A DNA stretch of 64,000 bases from contig NC_065898.1 of NCBI RefSeq assembly GCF_905147045.1, forward strand, positions 2,294,001 to 2,358,000, in the 5' to 3' direction. The DNA is from Nymphalis io (taxonomy: Eukaryota; Arthropoda; Insecta; Lepidoptera; Nymphalidae). Below the pieces are notes generated by a model. The model was given only the letters and a program-made list of their open reading frames with translations, searched no databases and was not told the DNA's origin. Shown here one piece after another: positions 25,577-40,500 of this stretch; the stretch's first letter is position 1, and every line of letters begins with the position of its first letter. The position numbers were made by a program, and so were the translations under genes.

Positions 25577-28500
25577 ATGAGTACAACCTCAAATTTAATT
25601 GTTTCATCGCCACACGTGAAATATACTGATGATTACATATTTTCTGAATACGAATATAACGAAACATTAGTAACAAAAACGGATAATGAAATTGTGGTAA
25701 GTAAAATGATATGATTATGATATTTGTATAGAAATGCGCCGGCTGTTATTGATTGGTTTTCCTGGAAACTCACGGAATTTATTCGATGTTTGAAGCTAAT
25801 ATACAATTTATTAACATAAAATATGTTAAATAATGACATATATCGCTATTACATATTATATAATATATATAATAATTTCTATTAATAAAATCAATGGTAA
25901 CAACATAGTAACTGTAAAGTTAAAAGATTGCTCAACTTCAAAAATTAATGTTAGTTTAATTTAAATAATATTTTCGCAAAGTATTCTAGTTTTCATTTTT
26001 ATTATTAGACTACCTTACATATAATACCGTACCATATACCTTACAAAAATACCGTAAAAAAATTAAAGAAAGTATTTATTTTATTATTAAATGGATTTTA
26101 ACCTTTTCTAGACATACATACACATCTAAATTATAAAGACAGTTTTTCCAGCTCTATATTCAAATAGTTATTTGATATTTTAAAATTGTGTATGTCCCAA
26201 TGTGTTTTTCAGTCTAGCAGTATATAAAACTTATGGGTATTTTTAAAGTAATTGGTAGGTAATAAGTAGGAAGTTGAAATAGTTAAGCTTATAATATAGA
26301 TAATACTTTAAAATTTTATAGGCTACCTTTAATGTAATTTTAAAAGTACCTTATTTAATACTTAAAGTAAAAATATAAATTAGTGGTCCACTACTGGTCA
26401 AAACTCCGTCTGATGTTTATTCAGCCTTGATGCCATTTAGGTGATATATGTGACTGAGTTTTTGTCATTTTTCCTCCACTGCCGAGCATGCAATACATAA
26501 ATTAAAACAATTATAAATTATTGGTGCTTGCTCTGCTTTGAAACTGCTGTAATCATTCTGCAATCTTTGGTTAAGTTTCATAAGTTCAGGTTCATATGTT
26601 GTAGCCATTAGGTCAATCTCTCAATATTACTTAGTAAATTAATGATTATATGTTTTTACAAGTTTATAAATTAAACTACCTTTTTAGTTATTTTAAACAT
26701 GTTGTTAGAATAGTATTATTATTGTAATGTAATTGCAATAACATTTATAGTCCTATATAAATATGTATGTTGTTTAATACTGTTGCTAAAAATATTTTTT
26801 ATATTGAAAGTAACATATTTTTGTTATATTTAGTTTAAAATATTATTCATGGCATAATTTGTTGTCTGTATAAGTTAATAAAATAAAATAAAAATACAAT
26901 TTTATTGTTTATTAATTTTTTTACTAATTTGAGTATTTGTTTTGTTATATCTTATATATAGCTAAAAATGATATCCTTATAAAAATATTGATTTATTTTT
27001 GTATTTCAATAGGCCAAGCCGTACCGCACATCATTATCTATCCGCACTGGTCGGAAAATAGGAAAAGTAGGAGTGATGTTAGTGGGCTGGGGTGGTAACA
27101 ATGGGTCTACATTCACAGCAGCTGTACTTGCTAACAAGCATAAAGTCACATGGAACACTAAAAATGGTCAAATGGATTCCAATTGGTAAGTAAGGAATAA
27201 ACTAATTTGATAGCTAAAGGAAAAAAATTCTTTATGTATTTTAGTGTTACTTATAGGCTTTGTGTACAAAGAATATTTTTAATTTATAATAGGTAGGCGA
27301 ACTGGCAAATGGCAAAAGGCTTCAGATCGTAGGTGGTCACCACTGCCGAAATTGGCTTTTTAATATTAGCCATTCCTTACATCATCTATGCTCCACCAAC
27401 CTTGGGAACTAAGAAGTTATATCCTTTGTGCTTGTAATTACACTGGCTCACTCACCGTTCAAGCGGGAACACAACAATGCCAAGTACTACTGTTTATCGT
27501 ATAATATACATTCTGATTATATTACTAAAATTTAAGTTTCGTGTACATGGCGTCGCTACCTCTTCGGCACTGGATCGCAAGTTTGTATTAAAATAATGAA
27601 AATCGTACGGGCCGAGTGCGGGGCGCGTTGGCACCGGCTGCCGTGCTCCGATTTTGTGTAAATTAACGTCCAAGCTTTTCGCCTAGTTATCACGTCTTAA
27701 TGACCGATTTTTTTACACACGATAAATTTATTTATTGTTTCTTTTTTTTAATCAATTTCAAATCATCATTCATTGTTTATTAACTGTTGTTAAATTATAC
27801 TACGGTTCACTTATTCTATGCGGGAATTTACGGTTAACACGCGCTACAGGCGTAACAGTCGCTTTTGCGTCTGTGGTTGCGGTTGCGAGCTGCAAATTCG
27901 CGTCCAGAGTTTTCCGCCATGTGCATGAATCCTATTAAATGTTTTTATTCAACAGCATTTTTTGTAAACTAATTTTTATATTAGCTAAATATCATCATAA
28001 AATATTCCTCCATTTATTGTAAACTAGTTCCCGTCCGGATTTGAAGAAGCGAGGAGTCAGGTGCTAGGTAAAAGTAGCCTATGTCCGTCCTAGGGGTTCA
28101 AGCTTGCTTTGTACGAAATTTTATCAAAATCGATTAAGTTATTTAGTCGTGAAAGCGTGACACACAGAATTACGTTTGCATTTATAACATGTTTATAGAC
28201 TTTAATATAGATATTAGTATAGACTATTCAATTATAACTTTTTAAATATGTCAAAAGTAGGTAAAGCATATTCAAATGCCTTAAGTTATATATTTTACTC
28301 TTCTTATTTATTAATGCTTATATATTATATTATGACTAACAGTAAAAGTCATTTTTCTATGATAACATATTTTTTATAACACTAGCGTTTTAAGTAATCA
28401 TTTTAGCATTAAGTGCTTTTTAAATAAAGAGATGAAAAAAAATCATATTGTAGAGCATTGCATTTTGTATGCTTTAGTATCGTTTGTTGTTTAGGTTGGG

Positions 28501-31500
28501 TTCCATAACACAAGTGTCGACGGTACGTCTCGGTATCGACGAGAAAGGGAAGGATGTTTTCGTAACGATGTCAAAACTTCTGCCGATGGTACATCCCGAT
28601 GATTTGGGTGAGTATTTTTTTAATTATTATATATGCAGCCAACCAACTTGCAATGTATATATTATCTGTCCTAAAAATTAACACTTTTAAATGTAACAAC
28701 ATTTACATTTATAAATATTGTTACTTTTACTAAAACCATACATCGCAATTATAGGCTAACGATGAGTTAGCCTATAATTGCAATTATACAAATCTAGTTT
28801 TATTCACTCCAATTTATGAATTTTTAATCAAAACAATAAAAAACGATGTATTAAGAAAATAAAAATTAATTAATGAAAACAATGAGAAAATTTAAACTAA
28901 CATAATATGATAAAAGTAAAACAAAAAAATATATTGTGGAAAAATACCTGACGCTATATTTGTGGTTGTATACTTTGTAACGTTAATATATATACACGTA
29001 GTGATTGATGACGATGTCGTGTTCCAATCGATTATGGCTGTTCTAAGCGGAGGCTGTCCAGGAGGTATTAAACAAACACACTAGCACTCTATTCCACCAC
29101 TTTCATAATCCGATGAGACGGCATTCCTCCCGATTTCAGCGGCGTCCTAAGCCGAGGTCCGGCCTCACTGGAGGCACCCTTAGGATGTCCGTTTCTCTTG
29201 AGCCCCTTGTGTTGCTCGCAACATCCGGCTGAGTTTATCTCGCCCTTCCCGTCCGGTGACGCTGGCCAGTAGGGTCAAGAACAACTAGAGAGTTCGAAAA
29301 AAAAGAGTCGGCACGCTAGACACGCCCGGAAAGATTTCAGTCGCACGGAAATGTGAACGCTGTCAATTTTTACACCTGTACTGTTACTGAGAATTTTTCT
29401 GACATCAAAACTTGACAAACTCTGTTATACCGAAAAGTTTTGACAATTGCTAGTTATCGTAAATATTTTTTTATTTTATTTTATTAAATAGGAAGCCAAC
29501 GCTGTTTACATTTTTGTAAACAAAATTTTTGTATACAATTTTGTTTGTTGTTTGTTGTTGTTTTTCTTATTCTAGAGTACAATTTTAAGTAACCTTTAAA
29601 AAAACAAAATTACCTAAGATATTGAGGGAATATATGGTGTGTAGCCAACACTTAGTGAGCTATTTTTGTAACGGTGTTTATAATATCAATAGGCGGTACC
29701 TTCGAAGATATTGGCGGTATTTAATGGTACTTCAAAGAGAAGTGGATACTAATGTTAATTGACATTATCCACCATCTTTGACTTTTAGTCGTTTCTATGT
29801 AATAATGTAATATAATTTATGTAATAATAATTAACACTCGTATTCAAGTTTCTGTATAGCCTATATATTATAAAAATCAAGGATTGACCACACGATCAGG
29901 AGCAGCGTTTCGTTACTGTGACAATTGCGACACCCAATAAAATCAAATTTGTTGTTGTTTGTTCGTAATTTCATTTTTATTTCATTTATTAAGATTAAGA
30001 GAGAGTAATAACACCAACTCGTATGAGTACTTCCATTTTTAAGGGAAAATATTTAAAGTAAAGTAAAGTAACAGCCTATGAATGTCCCACAGCTGGCCTT
30101 TTTTTTATAGAATAGGAAGGCGGATAAGCATATGGGCCACCTGATGGTAAGTGGTCACCAAATGCCCTTAGACATTGGCATTGTAAGAAATGTTAACGAT
30201 CCCTTACATAGCCAATGCGCCACCAACCTTGGGAACTAAGATGTCCCTTGTGCCTGTAATTACACTAACTCACTCACCTTTCAAACCGGAACAAAACGTT
30301 AACAAGTACTGTGGTTTTGCGGTAGAATATCTGATGAGTGGGTGGTACCTACCCAGACCAGCTTGCACAAAGCCCTACCACCGGTATAGCCTCCTCTCCT
30401 TTTTTGAGTAGAAGGTTTGTAGCTTATGCTTATTATGTTTTATATGATTATATAACGCGTAACATAAGGTAACAATATATATATGACACAAAGCCTTGAC
30501 CTATTAGCCAGTGTCCTGATTCCGTCGCGCAGGTATCGAATACGCGCATATACGACGCGGTGTAAAATCGATGTCGGATAATTGGAATTATAATTTTGCA
30601 TGCATTGATCACTTCGTTACGTGATATATTGATTGCGAGTATATAAGCTAGAGTGTAATTAACATTCAGAACGGTACATTTTTTAATGAATTAAATTTAA
30701 AAAAAAAGCTTTGTACTAATACAATATCAGTTTTAAGTGGATCTTTTTTTTATTTATATCCGGCGTTTAGCTAAGAGGCCATCTGACGGTAAGCGGTCAC
30801 CACCGTTGATAGACCACGTAAGAAATATTAACCATTCCCTACATCGCGTGTACCACCAACCACAACTACGATGGTACTGGGAACTAAGATGTCCTTCGTG
30901 TCTAGTCAGACTGTCTCAATCACCCTTCAAACCGGAACACAAAAATACTAAAAAACGCTACTTGGCGGTAGAATATGTCATGCGTGGGTGGTTGATACCC
31001 AGACAGGATTGCACGAAGCCATACCAACAATTAAATGATCATTTTTAGGAAAATACGTATAATCCGGTTGAACATGTGGATGGGGCTTAGCTATTGATAT
31101 AATATCACCCAGTCTTATCTAGTGCCGAGTTATGTACAGTTTAGATATGTGAAATTTATTTCAATAGTGATCGACGGATGGGACATCAGCCCATTGAACC
31201 TGGCAGAAGCCATGGTCCGCGCCAAGGTCATCGACTACGAACTCCAGCAGAAGCTTCGCAAGGAAATGGCGACAATGCGCCCCCGGCCCGCGATATACGA
31301 CCCTGACTTCATTGCAGCTAACCAGGTCAGTTCTAACTTTTTAATTCAAAATTTTAATGTTCTATATTCGAATATGCTCTTACAAGTGCTTTTGAGTCGT
31401 CGTTTTATAAGGTCACCGTACTTTATATTATGTGTAGCAACCAACCCCCAACGATCACAGAACAACAGTAGTAGTTCATCAATCGTAATGTTTACATACA

Positions 31501-34500
31501 TGTTATAATTATATACAATTTAAGGTATGCATCCTGAATGAAAATCAACGATTACCTAACTCCAAGCTCTTATCATCATGTAGATACATAATATTATACA
31601 ATATAATAAGCCTCAGTTATGCATATTTTTTTACATTGGCTTTTAATTTATTTATTGGTAAATGTAAGGATGTGGTTCCAGCATAAAAAATTTCAACTCA
31701 CTTGTGTTAAAAGTGAATTATGTCCCCAGCTCCACCTTCCACTTAATGCCAATCGGCTTAAGTGGTTCCTTGCGAAAAATTAAGAATTTGTTGGTTCTTT
31801 TTTTTTAAATACTTATTACGTTGTAACCAAGTTCTTTTAAGCGCGTGATTAGTCAAACAGTGCTCTGTCTTCGAATGTCAAAACAATTATGACAGAAAGA
31901 AAATCAGTGTTTAAATAACAGCCGCTAAGCAACGATAATAAATAAGGTGTCTCCTGTTTACATGATTTTTTGTTAATTTAATGATATAATAGGCATATCC
32001 ACATGATGCGGTAGCATGCGTAAGCGATCCCGTGGCGCTCCTCGTTAAAACGGAAAGGGTACCGCTGGTTTTTTGGTGGGTATTCCGATGTTCGGGGCGC
32101 ACTCGGTGCCTCGGACATCGGCGGACCCCACATACCCCCCCCACTGTTTTCCAGCGATAAAGAAAAGGTATCCATATGATAAATACGTAATTTTCGTCGA
32201 CTATTTTACATAAATGTGAACTATTATTATAAAATTAATAAGATAACCCTTGTGTCTGTATTTATACTGTTTCACTCCCCCTTGAAATGTAAGGGTTAGG
32301 GTTCCTATCTTCAAAAGAATTAGATCATTGAATCTGTATATTTAATACATATTAAACAAGTTTGCACAAAGGGTCTTGGGTGTACTTCCGTTTAGCCCAT
32401 ACGTTCGATCGATGTGAGTGTGCGGTGCGCTGATAACGAATATAACATTCAAAGTACCCGCAAAATTGTTTTCAAGTTCAACTCGAAGAAATATTTTTCA
32501 GTGTTTATTGCGATAAATATTGCTGCTCGAGAAAATGTTTCCCACAAAAGTTAGTAAGGTGTAGGTTTTAAAAAGATTCATCATCATCATTTTTTGTTTA
32601 ATACGTTTTTTTTTTTTATATGCCCCGGAAAGGCAAATGACTCTACTCCACCTGATGGTAAGTGGTAGTAGAGTCCAAACGCGACGACGGCCAGTACAGT
32701 CGGGAAGAATGTTCTGTACTAGCCGTCCCCGCCTTGATTGATAAATAATAATAAATAATTTAGTAAAGCCAGCAGTTGGTCTATTCACGTTGTTGGTTTC
32801 ATTATTTCCCATCTGTTACTTATGTCTGCTTCTATATTGGGATCGCCAACAAATTCTCGATATAAGTTTACGTACTACAAGTCGGCGTTGATGACGTTAC
32901 GTTTTGGCACATCCGATTAAAATCTGCGTGCGATCGCCAAATATTGTGCTTTGTAACCAACAAAGTTAGTATTTCTAATTATAATTATAAAAAAAATTAT
33001 ATTTATAAACTAAATTGAAAATGGTCGTCAAAGACATTAGAATCTAAATGTTGTGTAATTACATATAACATTGATGGTGATATTAATTAATAACTATTTC
33101 TAACTATTAATAATATTATAAATGCGAAAATGAGTTTGTTTATTTGTTACGCTTTCACATCTTAACTACTCAAAACTACTTAACCGATCACCATGAGGCT
33201 TTGAATTCACGTTGTTAGGTGTACTAAAAAGTACGTACTAACAACTCTCCCCCACGCGAAGCCGGGCGCGGAAGCTAAAATAAAAAAGAAAAGTATAGTC
33301 TGTATGTCCCAATGTATGTAAAGGCTTGAAGTTCATAACAATAACCATCCGACATCAACTAAAGTTTGTGAAAACACGTGCGAATTTCATTCAATAGAGC
33401 AGATTTCCTCACGATGTTTTCCTTCATCTCCGAGCACGAGATGAATATTATAAACACAACTTAAGCACATGAAATCTCAGCGGTGCTCGCTTGGGTTTGA
33501 TTTCGCAATCTTATTTTAGGATTCACGTGTTAGACCACTGGACCAACTTGGTTCTAAAACGAGTTAGCTTACAAAAAATGACTATTATTCTCAGAAATTT
33601 CATTCAAATTTCAAAAAGTCTTTAAAATGATATCGCTTTATTGATTTTATAAAACTGTTCGAAATTTTATCTAAATACTTAGTAATATTTAATGGCTTGT
33701 GGTTTAATAAACTTTATCATAACTATTTTCAATACTAACGCGGTAACAAATGCAGTCTCAACTGTCACTATAGTGTAATTAAACATAATGGCTCTAAGAC
33801 ATTGGTACTATATAATTAGCCATATAATTATTATTCTACATTAGTATTACCAGCAATGTTCCTTGTGTATGTAGTTAATTACTAATTCTCCCATGCACGA
33901 TTTAAATCGAAAGGATTATCGTTCTTTGATAAAACAACCCGTATACTACAGATTTTATTGTAATTGAATTAATTATTAATTTCAAAACTGTAATGGTAAG
34001 CTCTTGGTAATAAATGCTAAGCCTCGGTATCTAAATGGGTTATCCAAAGTAATAAAAAAATAAAAATAAAGGCAATAACACATTAAAAAAATGAACAGTA
34101 TTTACTAAAAGTACGACGTACAACAATGTAGTAATATGCTTGATTTAAGTCTAAAAGAACTAGTAATTTTTTCAATATATGCATCGATTATTATATATTA
34201 AAAAAGTTGCAACATATTTTATTAAAATATATAAGTTACTTGTAACAGTCGTGAGATATACATTGTACATATTAACACCAACGAATTCCGTTTAAATCTG
34301 AACGCGACAAACGCGTGTAAATAGCTTATTCGTACGTCAGTACAACTTGCTATGTTACAGTGTAGCCGCCATTATTCACACTGAACTTGAATTAATACGA
34401 TTTTCGTATCTAATGTTCAAGGAGTAGAAAACATAATCCCCTTACAGAGTTTCACTATTTAAGTCCTTATTCGAAGTGTTACGGCACGTTTCAGAACATG

Positions 34501-37500
34501 AACTAGAAAGAGCCTTGAAATTTCTAAAGCCTCATTAAACTTTGATAAAGTTCAGTCGAGGGGAATTGTATAATCGGTTTCTTTTGCTTGCTTGTTTCGT
34601 TTGAAACTTTGAAAGTGAGATTGGTAATTTTCCATCGCGTAATAGGCCTTTGTATTTTTTTTAATTGCTTTTTGTTTTTTTTTTTATTGAAGTTGGTGGT
34701 TGTGGATTTTAGACAAAGACTGCGGGTTCGGATTTTTAAAAGTACGCGTGATTTTTACGTGTTTAATTAATGTTTATTACATATTCTTCGACGTTAAAGG
34801 AATTGTATAGTATAGGAATATTAGTAATATTATAAATGTGATAGTGTTGTATGTTTTTTTGTTGTCTGTTTGTTTAGTCGCATGGATGATATTGAAAATT
34901 GAAGGTTTGTTTCTCCTTCTTTATAAGAATAGGCTATAGTTAGGTATATTATATATATATAGTTAAATTATTCAACGTTCACGAAGCGTTGATCGTAAAC
35001 GAAACATTTTGCATAAACCGATAAGTACCGACACGTTTATCTTGAACATGAAATATTCATAATTTGTTTATAGGTATGGATCGTGGTAAATAAAATCTTA
35101 ATGATATGTAGAGAATGATTGCTTAGTTTCATCATGTACGGTCTGGTCACCGTCATCCACTTACAATTTCTATAGTTTTTATTTTATTTTATAAATCCTT
35201 AGTCTTGTCTATTTGTTTTTGCTTTTTCAATGTGTTTTTGCTTTGTAAATGTTCATATCAAACAATCTATGAAATGACTTTTGACGTTTATTATTTATCA
35301 TGTGCACGATCGTACATGCACGATTTTAAACAATGTTTTTCGTATCAACTTTTTTTTAATCTAGCTCGAAATTAATGAGGGATTCGTTTATTTACGCAAT
35401 GCGTTCGTGATTTGTTCACATTTATGATTTCTGAGGAATTATTCTCTCTAATTCCTGCTTCCCCCTTCCTTCTTAAGTCCACGCGAGCTGGTTCTCGATG
35501 TCACCGCCTAACTGTGACATCAATTCCATCGCGAACAAAGAAATTTGGCAACTCCTTTCTTTGTCGCACTTCCAAAAAATGGAATTCCTTACCAGCTCAC
35601 GTGTTCCCCTCCTCTTACAACCCAGGTTCCTTCAAACGAGGCGTGAAGAGGCATCTTGCGGGCCGGCAAGGCGAAGGCGGCTAGTGCAGAACGTTTTTCC
35701 CGTCTGTACTGGCCGTCGTCGCGTTTGGACTCTACTACCACTTACCATCAGGTGGAGTAGAGTCATTTGCCCTCCCGGCGAATATAAAAAAAAAAAAATT
35801 TAAACTTTAATTGTATTTCATAGACCTAAGTAGAAAATAAGGGTCTCGTTTTTCCCTCTATGGTACTTACAGAAAGCTAAGAGATTGCGATTATCTATTA
35901 AAATTGTCTCATTAGTGAAAAATTTTTCTATAGCCCGTCCGTGTATCTAATTCATTTTCTAGATAGATAACTGTTTAGTTAAGGGTTTTATCTATCTTTT
36001 GGCCGATCTCTGCTCAATACATCTTACAATCGAGATGTTAATGTCCCACTGCTGGGCTAAGGCCTCCTCTCCCTTTTAGAAGAGAAGGTTTTAGAGCTTA
36101 TTCTACTGTTGAGTACGAGTAACAAATTAAGCACATGAAAATTCAATGGTGCTTGCCGGGGTGTGAACCCACGATCATCGGTTAAGATTCACGCGTTTTA
36201 ACCACTAGGCCATCTCGACTCTAATAAAAGCTTTAATTGTAACAAAAAAATAATGTAAGTCAAGTGTACTGTAAAAGTACATACTAACAACTCTCCCCCA
36301 CGCGAGGCCGGGCGCGGAAGCTAAAATAAAAAAGAAAAGATAGTCCGTATATGTCCCACTGTATTATGTAAAGGCTTGAAGTTCATAACAATAACCATCC
36401 GACATCAACTAAAGTTTGTGAAAACACGTGCGAATTTCATTCAATAGAGCAGATTTCCTCACGATGTTTTCCTTCATCTCCGAGCACGAGATGAATATTA
36501 TAAACACAACTTAAGCACGTGAAATATCAGCGGTGCTCGCTTGGGTTTGATTCCGCGATCTTATTTGTGGATTCACGTGTTAGATCACTGGACCGTCTTG
36601 GCTCTAAAACGAGCTAACTTACAAAAAAAGACTATTGTTCTCAGAAATTTCATTAATTGTGCTAATAATTTATTTATACTATTAAAATATTCAATTTCAA
36701 ATCTCCTACAGTTGACACTACATATGGTCCAAACATAACATTTGTAAGTAAATTAAAAGTAACTAATGAGAAAAGGATATTTTTAAATAAGTCTACTGTA
36801 CAATTAAAGTACATGGATGCTTGTTGAGGATTCGAAATTTCTAGAACTATGTGTTTAAAACGTAGTGTAGGAGGCCCTGCGGCAAGGTGGTCCGACAATT
36901 TAAAAAAGTTGGCAGGTATGGGATATATGCGGTCTGCCCAAGATCGGGATGATTGGCATTCTATGGGAAAGGCTTTCGTCCAGCAGTGGACGTCAAAAAA
37001 ATGTTTAAAATGATTTATTGATTTTATAAAACTGTTCGAAAATTTATCTAAATACATACTTAGTAATATTTAATGGCTTGTGGTTTAATAAACTTTATCA
37101 TAACTATTTTCAATACTAACGCGGTAACAAATGCAGTCTCAACTGTCACTATAGTGTAATTAAACATAATGGCTCTAAAACATTGGTACTATATAATTAG
37201 CCATATAATTATTATTCTACATTAGTATTACCAGCAATGTTCCTTGTGTATGTAGTTATTTACTAATTCTCCCATGCACGATTTAAATCGATAGGATTAT
37301 CGTTCTTTGATAAAACAACCGGTGTACTACATATTTTATTGTAATTGAATTAATTATTAATTTCAATACTGTAATGGTAAGCTCTTGGTAATAAATACTA
37401 AGCCTCGGTATCTAAATGGGTTATCCAAAGTAATAAAATGTAGTAACATGCTTGATTTAAGTCTAAAAGAACTAGAGTACTTTGTTCAATATATGCATCG

Positions 37501-40500
37501 ATTATTATATATTAAAAAAGTTGCAACATATTTTATTAAAATATATAAGTTACTTAGTAACAGTCGTGAGATATACATTGTATTAACACCAACGAATTCC
37601 GTTTAAATCTGAACGCGACAAACGCGTGTAAATAGCTTATTCGTACGTCAGTACAACTTGCTATGTTACAATGTAGCCGCTATTATTCACACTGAACTTG
37701 AATTAATACGATTTTCGTATCTAACGTTCAAGTTCAATAGAAAACATAATCCCTTTACAGAGTTTCACGATTTAAGTCCTTATTCGAAGTGTTACGGCAC
37801 GTTTCAGAACATGAACTAGAAAGAGCCTTGAAATTTCTAAAGCCTCATTAAACTTTGATAAAGTTCAGTCGAGGGGAATTGTATAATCGGTTTCTTTTGC
37901 TTGCTTGTTTCGTTTGAAACTTTGAAAGTGATATTGGTAATTTTCCATCGCGTAATAGCCCTTTGTATTTTTTAAATTGCTTTGTTTTTTTTTTATTGAA
38001 GTTGGTAGTTGTGGATTTTGGACAAAGAGTGATTTTTACGCGTTTAATTAACGTTTAGTATATATTCTTCGACGTTAAAGGAATTGTATAGTATAGGAAT
38101 ATTAGTAATATTATAAATGTGATAGTGAGTTTGTGTGTTTGTGTGTTTTTGTTGTCTGTTTGTTTAGTCGCATAGATGATATTGAAAATTGAAGGTTTGT
38201 TTCTCCTTCTTTATAAGAATAGGCTATAGGATGGATATATCGTAATGCCTGCTGCAGGTGTTAAATCATTCAACGTTCACGACGCGTTGATCGTAAACGA
38301 AACATTTTGCATAAACCGATAAGTACCGACACGTTTATCTTGAACATGAAATATTCATAATTTGTTTATAGATATGGATCGTGGTAAATAAAATTTTAAT
38401 GATATGTAGGGAATGATTGCTTAGTTTCATCATGTACGGTCTGGTCACCGTCATCCACTTACAATTTCTATAGTTTTTATTTTATTTTATAAATCTTCAG
38501 TCTTGCTCGTGCATATGCTCGTCTATTTGTTTTTGCTTTTTCAATGTAGATATGATATGTATACGATGAAATATAAAATTTCGACAGACTTATAAAAAAT
38601 ATAAATTTCAATGTTTTATCAAAATACATCGAAGGAATGTATTTTTTATTTTTAATATAGGTATATAGGCGACCTGATGGTAAATGGTCACCACTCGCTA
38701 TACACTATACATTGGTGCCGTTAGACATATTAACCATTCAACCAACCAATGGGCCGCCGGCCTTGGAAACTAAGGTGTTTTGTCACATATGCCTGTAGTT
38801 GCACTGGGACGCTCTTCTTTTCAAGCGGAACACAACAATACTACGTATTGCTCTTTGACGGTAGAATATGTGATGTGTGGGTGGTACCTACCCGGACGGG
38901 CTTGCACTAACCCCTACCACCAAGTAGGAACGACCTCTTAAAGCGGCTCGCATTATTTTTTTAAACTTCATATAAATAAATATATTTATGCAATCGGGTG
39001 ATTAGCTACTAGAGGTGAAACGCATTCGTACCTCTTAAATTTTTATGTTTTGTTTTGTAAATTACCGCAACATTTCATTGATCATTAATTATCACTTAAA
39101 ATATAATTAAAGTAGGTTTAATTGAGCATCACAAAGGACTTGTTGTACCATAGTTATTGATTCGTCGCCGATGCGATTATATGTTTACAAAATTACACGT
39201 TGTAATGTTTTACAAACATGTACATATTATGTCGTTATAACGTCGTCCGATCTTTAATAGTTTTAAAACATGGCATTTGTTTAGTACTATTCGGTTACTG
39301 TTCGTTTCAAGAAAACAATGGTAGACGAGTAAATTGATTGCAGTGTGAGTAAATAAGAGTGAGCTTCTTTCGCGTGTGAGAGGGAGAGGGGAACTCTCGT
39401 TACTTGATGTTGCCATTATATGTTATCAGTTTTATAGAAATCACTGGTGGCAGGGCTTTGTGCAAGCTCGTCTGGGTAGGTACCACCCACTCAACAGATA
39501 TTCTACCGCAATACAGCAGTACTTGGTATTGTTGTGTTCCGGTTTGAAGGGTGAGTGAGCCAGTGTAATTACAGGCACAAGGGACATAAAATCTTAGTTC
39601 CAAAGGTTAGTGGCGCTTTGGCTATGTAAGCGATGGTTGACATTTCTTACAGTGCCAATGTCTAGGGGCGTTGGTGACCACTTACCATCAGGTGGCACAT
39701 ATGCTCGTCTGCCTTCCTATTCTATAAAAAAATGTCCTTTTTATTAATTAAATATGTTTTATTCTATTTACCCAGGTTTTCCTTAATTTTCCTGTTGTTC
39801 TTCAAGTTTGTGGTTTTGCTGTGGCGATTGTTTATTATTATTCAATATCGTCAAGTCACTATTATTAATTCATTAAATTTCATTAATTAATTTTGATCTT
39901 TGGTAAATGAACGTATATTATTATTGTGACCTCGTATAAAACTTTGTATGACATAATGTTTATAAAGGAGTATAAATTGTTGTATAATTAATAGTGAAGC
40001 GTCTCATAGTTAGAAAATTTTTATTCTGTTCTAAAAAGATATAAGCGCCATTAATGACATCATAATATATACTGTGGAATTGCCGATGTCTTTGCTGCAC
40101 TTTGAAATTATTAAAGAAATTTAACTATAAGAATAGCATCACTGTGTTTGCCTATAGTTATTTCATTGTTCAATTTGCTCTTAGTTATTTCAATTATGGA
40201 AAAATAGCATTTTTTTTACATCCAAATTTCAAAATATTATACTCTATTATAGAAGCAAAATCAAGGCTCACTCAATTTTTTTTTTAATCGTAATTTTACA
40301 CGATCATATAAAATGTAAAGCTTTAATGGTAACAAAAAAATAATGGTAACTGGTCCACCTGACCAGTTACCATTATTTTCGCCACCGCGCATAGACATTG
40401 ATATTGTAAGAATTAACCATACCCTACATCTCCAATGCGTCAACCTTGGGCAGTAAGATGTTGTCCTTCGTTCCTGTAGTAACCCTGTGAGTCAGTGTAC

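Noticed and set aside
25611..25622. CACGTGAAAT, one base from the yeast inositol-response element, near the Inos start
   Set aside because: It is inside coding exon 1 (codons for HVK), and no such regulatory system is established in insects. Treated as coincidence.
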